Part shown: piece after piece, positions 25,199 through 33,432 of the stretch
How the letters are laid out: each line of letters opens with the position of its first letter
How positions within the stretch are numbered: the stretch's first letter is position 1
Origin: Fulvivirga kasyanovii
GTDB lineage: Bacteria; Bacteroidota; Bacteroidia; Cytophagales; Cyclobacteriaceae
DNA length: 39,163 nt
Assembly: GCF_009711405.1 (NCBI RefSeq)
Contig: NZ_SMLW01000664.1
Location: 1 to 39,163, forward strand
Reading direction: 5' to 3'
Notes under the pieces: model-generated
What the model was told of the DNA's origin: nothing
What the model saw: the letters and a program-made list of their open reading frames with translations, nothing else
Databases searched by the model: none
Translations under genes and position numbers: made by a program

Positions 25199-25747
25199 AT
25201 GGGATTATTTGATTTTTTTAAAAAGAAGGACCCGGAGCCATCATATGACGTCACCAATTTGAGTGTCAGGAATTTGAGCAAGGGCTTTATACTTGATTAT
25301 AACCTCAAATCATGGGAGGTAACGGAGGTGTATCGCTATGATTGGGGAAACCACAACTTTTCAAATGAATATAAACTGGATTCAGGAGATGAGGTAGTTT
25401 ATCTGCACGTAGAGGATGATGGGGAATTGAACCTTACCGTTACTAAGCCCATAAAGATCAGAAAGCTGGATGAAGACATTATTGATAAGACCATTGAAAT
25501 GGAGCATCCTCCAAAGAAGCTTACCTATGAGGGGATAAAATATCATCTGCATACCGACTGCGCAGGATATTTTAATGATGTAAGCGCGGGTAAGGATGAT
25601 TGGGAGGAGCTGATCTCCTGGGAGTACTATGATGATGAGGAAGAGAATATTTTATCCATTACCCAATGGGGAGAGCGCGAATTTGATGCTGTAGTGGGAA
25701 AGGTTATAAACGAATTTGAAATATCCAATATCATTCCGGGCAATTAA
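25199..25747 (+). CDS. DUF4178 domain protein (YjfK-like position)
   Basis: This 182-aa cytoplasmic protein starts M-G-L-F-D-F-F-K-K-K, a short basic amphipathic start like that of PspA. It then has a beta-rich body with the DUF4178 pattern: N-L-S-K-G-F-I-L-D-Y (about 25-35), S-W-E-V-T-E-V-Y-R-Y-D-W-G, the strand G-D-E-V-V-Y-L-H-V and a second half with L-T-Y-E-G-I-K-Y-H-L and W-E-Y-Y-D-D. DUF4178 proteins recur beside PspA, DUF350 and polyamine enzymes; the biochemical role is unknown. It is acidic overall and has no signal peptide. Confidence 0.78.
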   Translation: MGLFDFFKKKDPEPSYDVTNLSVRNLSKGFILDYNLKSWEVTEVYRYDWGNHNFSNEYKLDSGDEVVYLHVEDDGELNLTVTKPIKIRKLDEDIIDKTIEMEHPPKKLTYEGIKYHLHTDCAGYFNDVSAGKDDWEELISWEYYDDEEENILSITQWGEREFDAVVGKVINEFEISNIIPGN

Positions 25748-25784
25748 TGAAAAGTCATTATATTAGCTGCTAAATTTTTATTCT

Positions 25785-26510
25785 ATGGTTAAAGGCTATA
25801 ACATTCTCTATTTGTTTTTGATTTTAATATTGCCTGGCTGTGGGGGAGAGGATTTTTCTAAACCTCCCGTGGATGATATCATCCGAGACATGCCTTCCGG
25901 TCGCGTGTTTTCAGTGATATTACATGATATGGACGTAAAAGGCACCTTCTTTCATGACTATTACCATCAATACAAGATTATACAGGAAAAAGAAGCAGGC
26001 AAACCCGAGGAGTATATTACTGGCTGGGAGCAGGTGAGTAAAGATTACTTCACACGACATGCGGATGACATGGGTATGGAAATCGCCTCAAGAGGTGAAG
26101 ATGGTAAACTTCGTAAGAGTGTAAACCCTCCTGGTTATAATAATTACATTGGTAATGAGAGGTATGGGAGCTGGCATACCAGTGGAGGTAGTAGTTTTTG
26201 GCAGTTTTATGGCCAATACGCCTTTATGAGCCATATGTTCAATCTGGCTGCTTATCCAGTGAGGAGGTCCTATTATGACGATTACAGAGGCTCCTATTAT
26301 GGCAGTGGTAGATCTTACTACGGCCCGACCGTTTCTGGAAGGCGATACTATGGAACAAACAGTGCCTATACAAGAAGCACTCGTCCACGTTCTGCCTGGA
26401 GCCGCAACACATCAAGTTTCAAACAAAGAGTAAATAGCCGTACTTCAAGGTCAGGGTCTCGCTACGGGGGATCAAGCAGCAGGTCAAGGGGCGGAGGTTT
26501 CGGTAAATAA
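25785..26510 (+). CDS. Lipoprotein with Tyr/Arg/Ser/Gly-rich C-terminal tail
   Basis: This 241-aa protein has a signal peptide ending in L-I-L-P-G-C19, a lipobox. The middle part has the conserved-looking F-S-V-I-L-H-D-M-D-V and F-F-H-D-Y-Y-H-Q-Y. The last 80 residues are low complexity: repeated S-Y-Y-G / R-Y-Y-G units, then R-S-x-S-R runs ending G-G-G-F-G-K. This strongly basic disordered tail could bind polyanions or membrane lipids. It occupies the place of YjfM, an exported protein in the E. coli yjf operon, but similarity is not evident. It lies 37 bases after the DUF4178 gene and 23 before the DUF350 gene. Confidence 0.75.
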   Translation: MVKGYNILYLFLILILPGCGGEDFSKPPVDDIIRDMPSGRVFSVILHDMDVKGTFFHDYYHQYKIIQEKEAGKPEEYITGWEQVSKDYFTRHADDMGMEIASRGEDGKLRKSVNPPGYNNYIGNERYGSWHTSGGSSFWQFYGQYAFMSHMFNLAAYPVRRSYYDDYRGSYYGSGRSYYGPTVSGRRYYGTNSAYTRSTRPRSAWSRNTSSFKQRVNSRTSRSGSRYGGSSSRSRGGGFGK

Positions 26511-26533
26511 GTTCGTATAAATATAAAAAGTCT

Positions 26534-27397
26534 ATGATATCCATTCTTGATGGCCTGCTGGCAACCCTGGTGTATCTGGTTGCTGCTTTCCTTTTATTCT
26601 TTATCGGCAAAATCATTTATCAGTTGTTCCACCCGAAAGTAAAGGTTGCGCATGAACTGGTGGTCAATGATAACTTTGCTTTTTCACTTGCCTATGTGGG
26701 GTATTTTATCGGTTTACTTCTTGCTATCGGAAGTGCCCTGATGGGAGAAAGTGAAGGTCTGGTCAATGACTTGATAGATATAGGGATCTATGGAGCACTT
26801 TCGATCATACTGCTTAACCTTTCTATCCTCATCAATGATAAAGTTATACTTAGGCACTTTAGTGTAAAGAAAGAAATACTGGAAGACAGGAACAGTGGAA
26901 CCGGTGTTGTAGAAGGAGCAATGGCAGTGGCTACCGGTTTAATAATCCTTGGAGCCATTCATGGCGAAGGGCATGGCGAAGGAGGCCCTATTATTACTGC
27001 CCTGATCTATTGGGCTCTGGGCCAGGTGTTACTTTTTATAACAGCATTGGTTTATAATGCCATTACACCGTACAATATTCATGAGCATATTGAAAAAGAC
27101 AATGTTGCCGTAGGAATTGGTTTTGCAGGTGCACTTATTGCGATAGCCAACCTTATCAGGTATGCACTGATGCACGATTTTGAGAGCTGGATTATTACAC
27201 TGGAAGATGTCGGTATTGATGTTGGTATTGGCTTGCTGTTTTTGCCACTCGCCAGGTTACTTACAGATAAGATATTGCTGCCCGGTCAAAATCTGACTGA
27301 CGAAATTATAAATCAGGAACATCCAAATTGCGGAGCGGCTTTAGTTGAGGCATTTGCCTATATTGGTGGCTCGGTTTTGATTACCTGGTCGTTATAA
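26534..27397 (+). CDS. Double-DUF350 integral membrane protein (YjfL-like)
   Basis: This 287-aa protein is made of two DUF350 units in tandem. Each has about four transmembrane helices and the repeated pattern N-F-A-F-S-L-A-Y-V-G-Y-F-I-G / N-V-A-V-G-I-G-F-A-G, followed by D-x-x-x-D-I-G-I-Y or D-V-G-I-D-V-G-I. E. coli YjfL has a single unit. Between the units is a His/Glu/Gly-rich cytosolic or periplasmic loop, I-H-G-E-G-H-G-E-G-G-P, that could bind a metal. Transport or channel activity has been suggested for the family but is not proven. It ends 24 bases before a terminator hairpin. Confidence 0.85.
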   Translation: MISILDGLLATLVYLVAAFLLFFIGKIIYQLFHPKVKVAHELVVNDNFAFSLAYVGYFIGLLLAIGSALMGESEGLVNDLIDIGIYGALSIILLNLSILINDKVILRHFSVKKEILEDRNSGTGVVEGAMAVATGLIILGAIHGEGHGEGGPIITALIYWALGQVLLFITALVYNAITPYNIHEHIEKDNVAVGIGFAGALIAIANLIRYALMHDFESWIITLEDVGIDVGIGLLFLPLARLLTDKILLPGQNLTDEIINQEHPNCGAALVEAFAYIGGSVLITWSL

Positions 27398-27420
27398 AAG
27401 CAACAACAATTATTGTCGAT

Positions 27421-27457
27421 AGCGCGATATGTTTTAATAATGTATTGCGCTTTTTTA
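27421..27457 (+). terminator. Intrinsic terminator after the DUF350 gene
   Basis: AGCGCGATA (27421-27429) pairs with TATTGCGCT (27443-27451), 9 bp with one G-U, followed by a T run. It separates the DUF350 gene from the aminopropyltransferase gene. Confidence 0.7.
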
Positions 27458-27522
27458 TTTTTGCCGTTTAAAAGATAACCGTCACCCTGTATCCTGATGA
27501 CCTTGGAAAACTTTATGTGTAA

Positions 27523-29067
27523 ATGAAATTAAGGTCGAACCTTCTTAAACTAGCCCTTTTTGCTACCGGTCTGTCTGGTATAGTAGCCGAATATGTGCTT
27601 TCGACCCTGGCCACATACTTTCTGGGCGATTCTGTTTTTCAATGGACCATGATCGTCTCTATTATGCTGTTTTCCATGGGGCTGGGAAGCAGGTTGAGCA
27701 AATGGTTTGTGAATAGCAATCTTCTTCAAAATTTCATTTACATTGAGTTTATACTTTCCATACTCGCAGCATTTGTTTCGGTAATAACTTATACAACATC
27801 AGCTTTTTATGGCTACGTCGGTTTTGTGATCTACGCCATGAGCGTGATCATAGGCTTGTTGATCGGGATGGAGATACCACTGGTAATCAGGCTAAACGAT
27901 GAATTTGAGGATCTACGGATCAATGTGTCCTCCGTAATGGAGAAAGACTACTATGGGAGCTTGCTCGGAGGTATTTTCTTTGCCTTCATAGGATTGCCAC
28001 ATTTAGGACTCACTTATACCCCTTTTGTGCTGGGGAGTATCAATTTCATAGTAGCCTGCGGCCTCTTCCTGATGCTGAGAAACAGCCTCGAACCCCAGTT
28101 AAAAGTCAGGCTTTCAGGTATGAGCCTGGCCGTTTTGATTTTACTGGTTTCAGGTTTTGTATTTGCAAAGCCGATAATAGAATATGGTGAGGAATCGAGG
28201 TATCAGGACAAAATCGTATATCAGAAGCAGAGTAAATACCAGAAAATTGTAATTACAAAAACCAGAGATGATTTCTGGTTATTTATTAATGGCAACCAGC
28301 AGCTAAGCAGCATAGACGAAGTGATGTACCATGAACCACTCGTACATCCGGTAATGAAACTCTCGCAAAATCCGCAGCATGTTTTGGTAATGGGGGGAGG
28401 GGACGGAGGGGCCGTCCGTGAGATATTAAAGTATAAGCAAGTTGAAAAGGTTTCCCTTGTTGATCTTGATCCTGCCATGACTAACCTCGGGCAAACGCAT
28501 GAACTGCTGCTGCGGATGAATAAAAATGCTCTGAATCATGAGAAAGTTGAGATTATTAATACGGACGGATTTAATTATTTGGAGGGGAGCCGACAATACT
28601 TTGACATAATTATTGTGGATCTTCCCGATCCTAAGACAGTGGAACTGGGCAGGCTTTACTCTTATGAGTTTTACCGGCTTGCTTTTTCGAAGCTTAGGCC
28701 TAATGGGTTGATCATAACTCAGGCAGGCAGTCCGTACTATGCTGCTAGGGCGTTTAACTGCATTGACACCACCATGCAGGCTGCGGGGTTTACCACGGTA
28801 CCATTGCACAACCAGGTATTAACCCTCGGAGAGTGGGGGTGGGTAATGGGTAGTAAGTCCGGTAGTAAAGCGGAAATTAAAAAAGCACTACAGGCGTTGC
28901 AATTTGAGGATATTGAAACCCAATGGATCAATCATGATGCCATGACACTGATTACCTCATTCGGTAAAGACATATTCCCGGATGATCAGCAGCCCGTGGA
29001 GGTAAACAAAGTACACAACCCGGTGCTTTATAAATACTATCTGGATGGAAAGTGGGATCTTTATTAG
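27523..29067 (+). CDS. Membrane-anchored spermidine-synthase-like aminopropyltransferase
   Basis: This is a 514-aa protein. Residues about 8-215 form six or seven transmembrane helices, starting L-S-G-I-V-A-E-Y-V-L-S-T-L. A spermidine-synthase domain follows, with an intact AdoMet-type loop M-G-G-G-D294-G-G-A-V-R-E, the acidic strand S-L-V-D-L-D-P-A-M and the active-site strand I-I-V-D-L-P-D-P. Standard enzymes transfer an aminopropyl group from decarboxylated AdoMet to a polyamine; the retained Asp residues suggest activity. A conserved C-terminal block, N-Q-V-L-T-L-G-E-W-G-W and W-I-N-H-D-A-M, is shared with the second copy at 31694. Donor supply would come from speD in the convergent operon. 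Its end overlaps the FAD gene by 4 bases, tail to tail. Confidence 0.88.
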   Translation: MKLRSNLLKLALFATGLSGIVAEYVLSTLATYFLGDSVFQWTMIVSIMLFSMGLGSRLSKWFVNSNLLQNFIYIEFILSILAAFVSVITYTTSAFYGYVGFVIYAMSVIIGLLIGMEIPLVIRLNDEFEDLRINVSSVMEKDYYGSLLGGIFFAFIGLPHLGLTYTPFVLGSINFIVACGLFLMLRNSLEPQLKVRLSGMSLAVLILLVSGFVFAKPIIEYGEESRYQDKIVYQKQSKYQKIVITKTRDDFWLFINGNQQLSSIDEVMYHEPLVHPVMKLSQNPQHVLVMGGGDGGAVREILKYKQVEKVSLVDLDPAMTNLGQTHELLLRMNKNALNHEKVEIINTDGFNYLEGSRQYFDIIIVDLPDPKTVELGRLYSYEFYRLAFSKLRPNGLIITQAGSPYYAARAFNCIDTTMQAAGFTTVPLHNQVLTLGEWGWVMGSKSGSKAEIKKALQALQFEDIETQWINHDAMTLITSFGKDIFPDDQQPVEVNKVHNPVLYKYYLDGKWDLY

Positions 29068-30578
29068 CCTTTTATCAAATGGGCTGCTATTATTCCGGAG
29101 TCAAGCGCCTCAAACAGAAGTGGTAGCCTTCCATTGTCGACACCCGCAAACACCATGTTTTTGTCAGGTCGATTATCATTTTTATCGTTGAACAGGTAGC
29201 CTGGAGCAGGTATTGGCATAGCGTGCCCCATAGCTTTAATGAATACCTTCCGTACATGCTTATCAATGGGTGTTCCAAAATATTCACTGATCCGGGCTAT
29301 TGTAACCTCTGCAATCTTTTGTTTGTTGTTTATGACATTGACTAAATCTGACCGTGATGCAGGCGGAAGGCAATAATATGCACTCAATACGCGTTGCCTG
29401 TTTAATGGAGTTTGCTGAGCCTTTGAATCCACGAAGCCCATAAATGATTCGTCATCAGTTAGCATTTCGTTTTGCCAATAACCTACAGAAGGCAGGATAC
29501 TTTCGTCAACAACAATGTTCACTACCATCCATGGAGCGTAAACATTCTTTTTAAAAAGTGGAGCAGCATCTGGGTAGATATACTTTAGGGCATGTTTTTG
29601 GCCGGCATATATGATGTTTTTAACCTGTAGTACTTTAGTCAACTGCTGGTCTACATCTACAATGTGTACTTCGAAACCGCTCCCTGACTTACTGATGGAG
29701 CTTACGAGGTGATGTGTTAACAGCCGTTCTCCTCCGACAAAGTCCTTCATTTTATCTATAAAATAGTAGTTGCCCTGAGGTGGAGAGAAAAGCTCAACTA
29801 TTTCACTATAGTATGGTCTGCATGCAAAGTAGTGAATGCCTGCCAAAGCTGAGATTTGTTGTGAGCCTGCACCATAGTCATCTTTCATGTGGTAATTTAT
29901 ACCTCGGATGAACTCTTCGTCCACCGGCATTTTTTCTTTAATGAAGTCAAGGAAAGATATATTGTTGAGATAATGAGAGTCAGTGTTTACCAATCGGCTT
30001 GGGAGGAGCATTTTTCCTGCATAGGGCTGCGTAAGGTCGATCAGTTGTTTTTTTTGTTCCAGGCTTGGTATTACTTCGCTCCTGAATGAGCCATTGCTGT
30101 AGCATTGGTTTTTACGCCTGTGTTTAATATGATATTGCTGGTCTTTGAAGCTCCAGCTTTCACTCCATGGCAAAAGCTCTATGATATTTAACTCTTTCAG
30201 TAGGGCGAGGACTTCGGCGCCATAATTTTGTGGGTACGAGTACTCATAATGAGCCCCTTGTGAAAACATACTTTGGTTGTACGAGCTTGCAGAGGAACTT
30301 CCTCCAAGTCCATTAGATAGCTCACAAAGCAAAAAATCATGGTCTTTTAATTTGCAGGCTGCGGCCATGCCTGCAATGCCCCCACCCACAATCAATGTTT
30401 CTACAGGGGATATTCTTTGAATAGGAAAATTTCGGCTTTTCAACAAAAGGTGACCCGTTGCTGCATCAGAGTCTACCTGGATATCATAGCTTTTGTCAGT
30501 TGCCAGCCAGTTACATGACTTGAGTAGAATGGGCAAAGTAAGCAGGGATGTGGCTTTTACAAACGCTCTTCGATTCAT
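29064..30578 (-). CDS. Exported FAD-dependent amine-oxidase-like flavoprotein (Tat/lipobox signal)
   Basis: With ATG at 30578 the protein is 504 aa and starts M-N-R3-R4-A-F-V-K, a twin-arginine motif, followed by a hydrophobic run ending L-L-K-S-C22, a lipobox. This suggests folded, FAD-loaded export and lipid anchoring. The upstream ATG at 30629 would bury this signal and overlap the preceding gene by 49 bases, so I reject it. The dinucleotide fold V-G-G-G-I-A-G-M-A-A is at about residues 64-73, followed by the G-L-G-G-S-S-S loop. The C-terminal F-A-G-V-D-N-G, then E-A-L-D-S-G-I-I-A-A, closes the FAD site as in amine oxidases and phytoene desaturases. In this setting polyamine oxidation is a reasonable guess, but the substrate is not proven. 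Confidence 0.85.
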   Translation of the reverse strand: MNRRAFVKATSLLTLPILLKSCNWLATDKSYDIQVDSDAATGHLLLKSRNFPIQRISPVETLIVGGGIAGMAAACKLKDHDFLLCELSNGLGGSSSASSYNQSMFSQGAHYEYSYPQNYGAEVLALLKELNIIELLPWSESWSFKDQQYHIKHRRKNQCYSNGSFRSEVIPSLEQKKQLIDLTQPYAGKMLLPSRLVNTDSHYLNNISFLDFIKEKMPVDEEFIRGINYHMKDDYGAGSQQISALAGIHYFACRPYYSEIVELFSPPQGNYYFIDKMKDFVGGERLLTHHLVSSISKSGSGFEVHIVDVDQQLTKVLQVKNIIYAGQKHALKYIYPDAAPLFKKNVYAPWMVVNIVVDESILPSVGYWQNEMLTDDESFMGFVDSKAQQTPLNRQRVLSAYYCLPPASRSDLVNVINNKQKIAEVTIARISEYFGTPIDKHVRKVFIKAMGHAMPIPAPGYLFNDKNDNRPDKNMVFAGVDNGRLPLLFEALDSGIIAAHLIKG

Positions 30579-30580
30579 AG

Positions 30581-31690
30581 TTACTGCAAAATTACAGTTT
30601 TGACGTAAGGATTTGTCCTGGCTTTCCATATGAAGCCATCAAGGATATAATGAGTGACCTGTGGGACTGAAAGCATGGCCAGCGCCAGTGCCTGCATCAG
30701 CGAAGTTTGGATGGCGGGAAATGGATAGGAAAATAGTTGTGAGAAAAAAGACTCATTCTCGCGAAAAAGGAACATGTCCCATAAATATTCTTCTCCAATG
30801 GCCAGAACAAATATTACCGATATCATCAGGCAAATGTTTATAACTACTCTATAGCAGGTAACTTTAGATTTAAGCTGTTTTTTGCCCTCAACATAAAAGA
30901 AGATGAGCGCCATGTAAGGTACCCCGTGTGCAACCACATTGGTTAGTGAAAATGCCAGGTCAGAGTTGAAGTAAATAATACCCAGATACCAGTTGCCTGC
31001 CGTGGTCATAACCCAAAGCACTTTACCCCATGGAAAGCGGAGATTATGCTTTTGGTGAATACTGATTTCTTCATATAGCCAGTATGCCAATATTCCAAAG
31101 TATAAGAGTGTACCTGTTTGGTTAATTATGGATAAAACAGAGTCACTCCACAATGGAATATTATTTAGAAACTCACGAACATTTAAGAAGTCTCCATCTA
31201 TAAACCAGTTAAAGTGTCTGTCGTGGTTAAGGTGCCAGTAAAATACCGGGTAGAGCATACCTATGTAAATAGCGGTTTTGTCGGATATTCGTTTTTTTAA
31301 ATTAATGAAGCCATATTTAGCCCGGTAGATCTGCATAAAACCATATTGCTGTTTAAGGAAGTGGTAAACTGCAAGGTAGGCTAATATTGTCCAGAATAGT
31401 GCAGTGGAAAAGAATGCTAGTGCAAAGAAAATGAGCAGCCCTGCCAAAGGAGCGCTTATCAGTAGTTTTTTATGAGTTTGAAATTCCTCTTTGTCCAGGT
31501 AAGTCCTGAAAAGAGTACTCCAAACATGCGTAACGTCAATGCCAAGAATTATTAGCACCCAGAACCATAGTGGCATATTTTGTTGAAGAATACTCTCCGG
31601 CAGGAGGAAACAGATTAGCCATGTAAGCCAAACCGGCAGACTCAGCAGCCAAATATCTACTGATTTATTGAAAATCCAGATTTTCCCCAT
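30581..31690 (-). CDS. Polytopic membrane protein with conserved-looking His motifs
   Basis: This 369-aa protein has about nine or ten hydrophobic helices. His residues recur at helix ends or inside helices: D-V-T-H-V-W-S-T, V-Y-H-F-L-K-Q-Q-Y-G-F, W-H-L-N-H-D-R-H-F, V-A-H-G-V-P-Y and V-T-H-Y-I-L-D-G-F-I-W. Spaced intramembrane His of this kind is typical of di-iron or haem membrane oxidoreductases, although I cannot match a named family; Brp/Blh-like dioxygenases and desaturases are possible relatives to test. It sits 2 bases before the FAD gene and 3 bases after the second aminopropyltransferase gene, so the three proteins are probably made together and may form an electron-transfer unit. 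Confidence 0.7.
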   Translation of the reverse strand: MGKIWIFNKSVDIWLLSLPVWLTWLICFLLPESILQQNMPLWFWVLIILGIDVTHVWSTLFRTYLDKEEFQTHKKLLISAPLAGLLIFFALAFFSTALFWTILAYLAVYHFLKQQYGFMQIYRAKYGFINLKKRISDKTAIYIGMLYPVFYWHLNHDRHFNWFIDGDFLNVREFLNNIPLWSDSVLSIINQTGTLLYFGILAYWLYEEISIHQKHNLRFPWGKVLWVMTTAGNWYLGIIYFNSDLAFSLTNVVAHGVPYMALIFFYVEGKKQLKSKVTCYRVVINICLMISVIFVLAIGEEYLWDMFLFRENESFFSQLFSYPFPAIQTSLMQALALAMLSVPQVTHYILDGFIWKARTNPYVKTVILQ

Positions 31691-31693
31691 AGG

Positions 31694-33133
31694 CTAAAAA
31701 GTCCATGTGCCCGACTTGTAATACTCATGGATGACGGGCTTTTTCAAAGTATTAATCTCAAACGAGTCCATACGAACCGGAGGTTTGCCAAATGACATGA
31801 TCATCTGCATACCCTCATGGTTTAACCACCGGGTATCTATATCTTCAAAGGTACATTGACCGGCTTTTTTGTTTAATTCGTGATGAGAAATCCCTTTCGC
31901 CCCAATTATCCACCCCCATTCACCAATGGTGAGTACCTGGTTATGCAGAGGCAAAGCACTGAAGCCTGCAGCTTCGACAGTATGTTGTATGGTATAAAAA
32001 GCCACTGTTGCAAGGTAGGGGCTTCCTGCCTGCGTAACAAGTAGACCATTATTTTTCAAGGCTCCACCACACAGTTTGTAAAACTCCACAGTGTAGTACT
32101 GACTAAGCTCAATATCTACAGGATCAGGAACATCTACAAATATGACGTCATATTGCGCGGAGTCCGTAGCGAGCAGGCGGAATACTTCACCATTTTCTAT
32201 TACTAACTTGTTGCTCTGCAGAGCATTTTCGTTAAGGTTGGTAAACCATTTTTGCTTTGAGGAAATATTTAAAAGGGCTGTATCGATGGGGGCGAGCACA
32301 ATTTGCTCAACTGTTCTGTGTTTAAGGATTTCTTTTATTAATAGACCATTTTCACCTCCAACGACTAATATTTTTTTTGGAAAAGGACTTATTTTCATAG
32401 CAGGGTGCACCATGGGCTCATAGTAAAGGCTATAATCTATGGAACTGAACTGGTTGATGTTATCATAGTAAAACCATTCATTTCCCTTCCAGGTGGTTAT
32501 ATCAATTTGATGATATGGGGTTTGGGCTGAGTAAAGGACCTTATCATAATATTTCTTTTGACTTTTATACATCCTGTAGTCGTCAGGAATCCGGACATAT
32601 ACAAATACCATCAAGAGAGAGAGGGCCAACCATAAAGCTGATTTTTTCCAGTGCCGGTAAAGAGGATCAAATAAAAGGTACAGGGCGGCAATGGGTAGGG
32701 CAAGCCAGGCGAATGAAGCGGTAAGGCCAATCCAAAAGCCAAGCGCTGATGTCAAAGATATGAATACTGGTGAAAAAGGAAGTGCTCTGGATTTTATGAA
32801 AATTGCCAACGAAGCAGCCAGACAAGAAAGCATGAAATATGATAAAATGTTAACCCAGTCAATGTATCCGTAAAGCGAGAATATCAAATTTGAGCCGTAA
32901 AGTGCTATGGAAAGGAACAGAAAACCAACTATAAGAGCCGGTATGCCTTGAGTCTGGATATATTTTACGGATAAGAGGAATGCTGATAGGAAAATAATAA
33001 ATACAGGTATCCAATCAGCTAGTTTGTATTCATAGAAATAGTTCAGTAGGTGAATTTGTTGTCGTAAGGTGGTCCCCAGCAGCAAGGCTGCAAAAAGATA
33101 GCATGCAGGTATGCCAACTGCCCGAAATGTCAT
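31694..33133 (-). CDS. Second membrane spermidine-synthase-like protein, active site eroded
   Basis: This 479-aa paralogue of the protein at 27523 has transmembrane helices over about residues 5-180, then a synthase-like domain. Shared blocks are Y-Y-E-P-M-V-H-P, V-D-V-P-D-P, Q-A-G-S-P-Y, N-Q-V-L-T-I-G-E-W-G-W, W-L-N-H-E-G-M and a Y-Y-K-S-G-T-W-type end. The donor-binding loop differs at key places: G-G-G-D-G-G is G259-G-E-N-G-L, and the acidic strand V-D-L-D-P is A-P-I-D-T. Loss of the loop Asp argues against normal aminopropyl transfer, so it may be a regulatory or structural partner of the intact copy, or use another nucleotide-like donor. It overlaps speD by 4 bases. Confidence 0.85.
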   Translation of the reverse strand: MTFRAVGIPACYLFAALLLGTTLRQQIHLLNYFYEYKLADWIPVFIIFLSAFLLSVKYIQTQGIPALIVGFLFLSIALYGSNLIFSLYGYIDWVNILSYFMLSCLAASLAIFIKSRALPFSPVFISLTSALGFWIGLTASFAWLALPIAALYLLFDPLYRHWKKSALWLALSLLMVFVYVRIPDDYRMYKSQKKYYDKVLYSAQTPYHQIDITTWKGNEWFYYDNINQFSSIDYSLYYEPMVHPAMKISPFPKKILVVGGENGLLIKEILKHRTVEQIVLAPIDTALLNISSKQKWFTNLNENALQSNKLVIENGEVFRLLATDSAQYDVIFVDVPDPVDIELSQYYTVEFYKLCGGALKNNGLLVTQAGSPYLATVAFYTIQHTVEAAGFSALPLHNQVLTIGEWGWIIGAKGISHHELNKKAGQCTFEDIDTRWLNHEGMQMIMSFGKPPVRMDSFEINTLKKPVIHEYYKSGTWTF

Positions 33134-33432
33134 ACTTCTACATTTTTACGCTCTTTGTATTCATTCAGCATAATCAGAAATTTGTCATACATATCCGTAT
33201 TGCAACTGCTCAGCTCGATATAGGTTTTGTTTTCTTCAGGAAAGGTATGAATGGCAAAATGGCTTTCTGATAACAGCCAGAGACAGGTATAACCCTGAGG
33301 GCTGAAGTGGTGCTCCATAAAATTGAGGAGGCCAAAGCCAGAGGCCGTCAGTATTTGCTCAAAATCCTTCTTTAGGCTTTCAGGATTTACATCTTTGATC
33401 CAACAGGAATAGTTATCAATCTTAGCTTCCAA
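33130..33432 (-). CDS. speD: S-adenosylmethionine decarboxylase proenzyme
   Basis: This 100-aa proenzyme is a little shorter than typical bacterial SpeD. The self-cleaving motif S-E56-S57-H-F-A-I-H62 and the catalytic C77 (E-L-S-S-C) keep the spacing of the well-studied Thermotoga enzyme. Cleavage before Ser57 would generate the pyruvoyl group. The product, decarboxylated AdoMet, is the aminopropyl donor for SpeE-type enzymes encoded next to it. The start is a TTG: an in-frame TGA lies five codons upstream with no ATG between, and AGAAGGA sits about 6 bases before the TTG, a rare clear Shine-Dalgarno in this window. It is first in a four-gene operon and overlaps the next gene by 4 bases. Confidence 0.92.
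   Translation of the reverse strand: MEAKIDNYSCWIKDVNPESLKKDFEQILTASGFGLLNFMEHHFSPQGYTCLWLLSESHFAIHTFPEENKTYIELSSCNTDMYDKFLIMLNEYKERKNVEV

Noticed and set aside
30579-30629. Upstream ATG extending the FAD oxidoreductase by 17 residues
   Set aside because: It would overlap the preceding gene by 49 bases and place a polar segment in front of a clean twin-arginine/lipobox signal.
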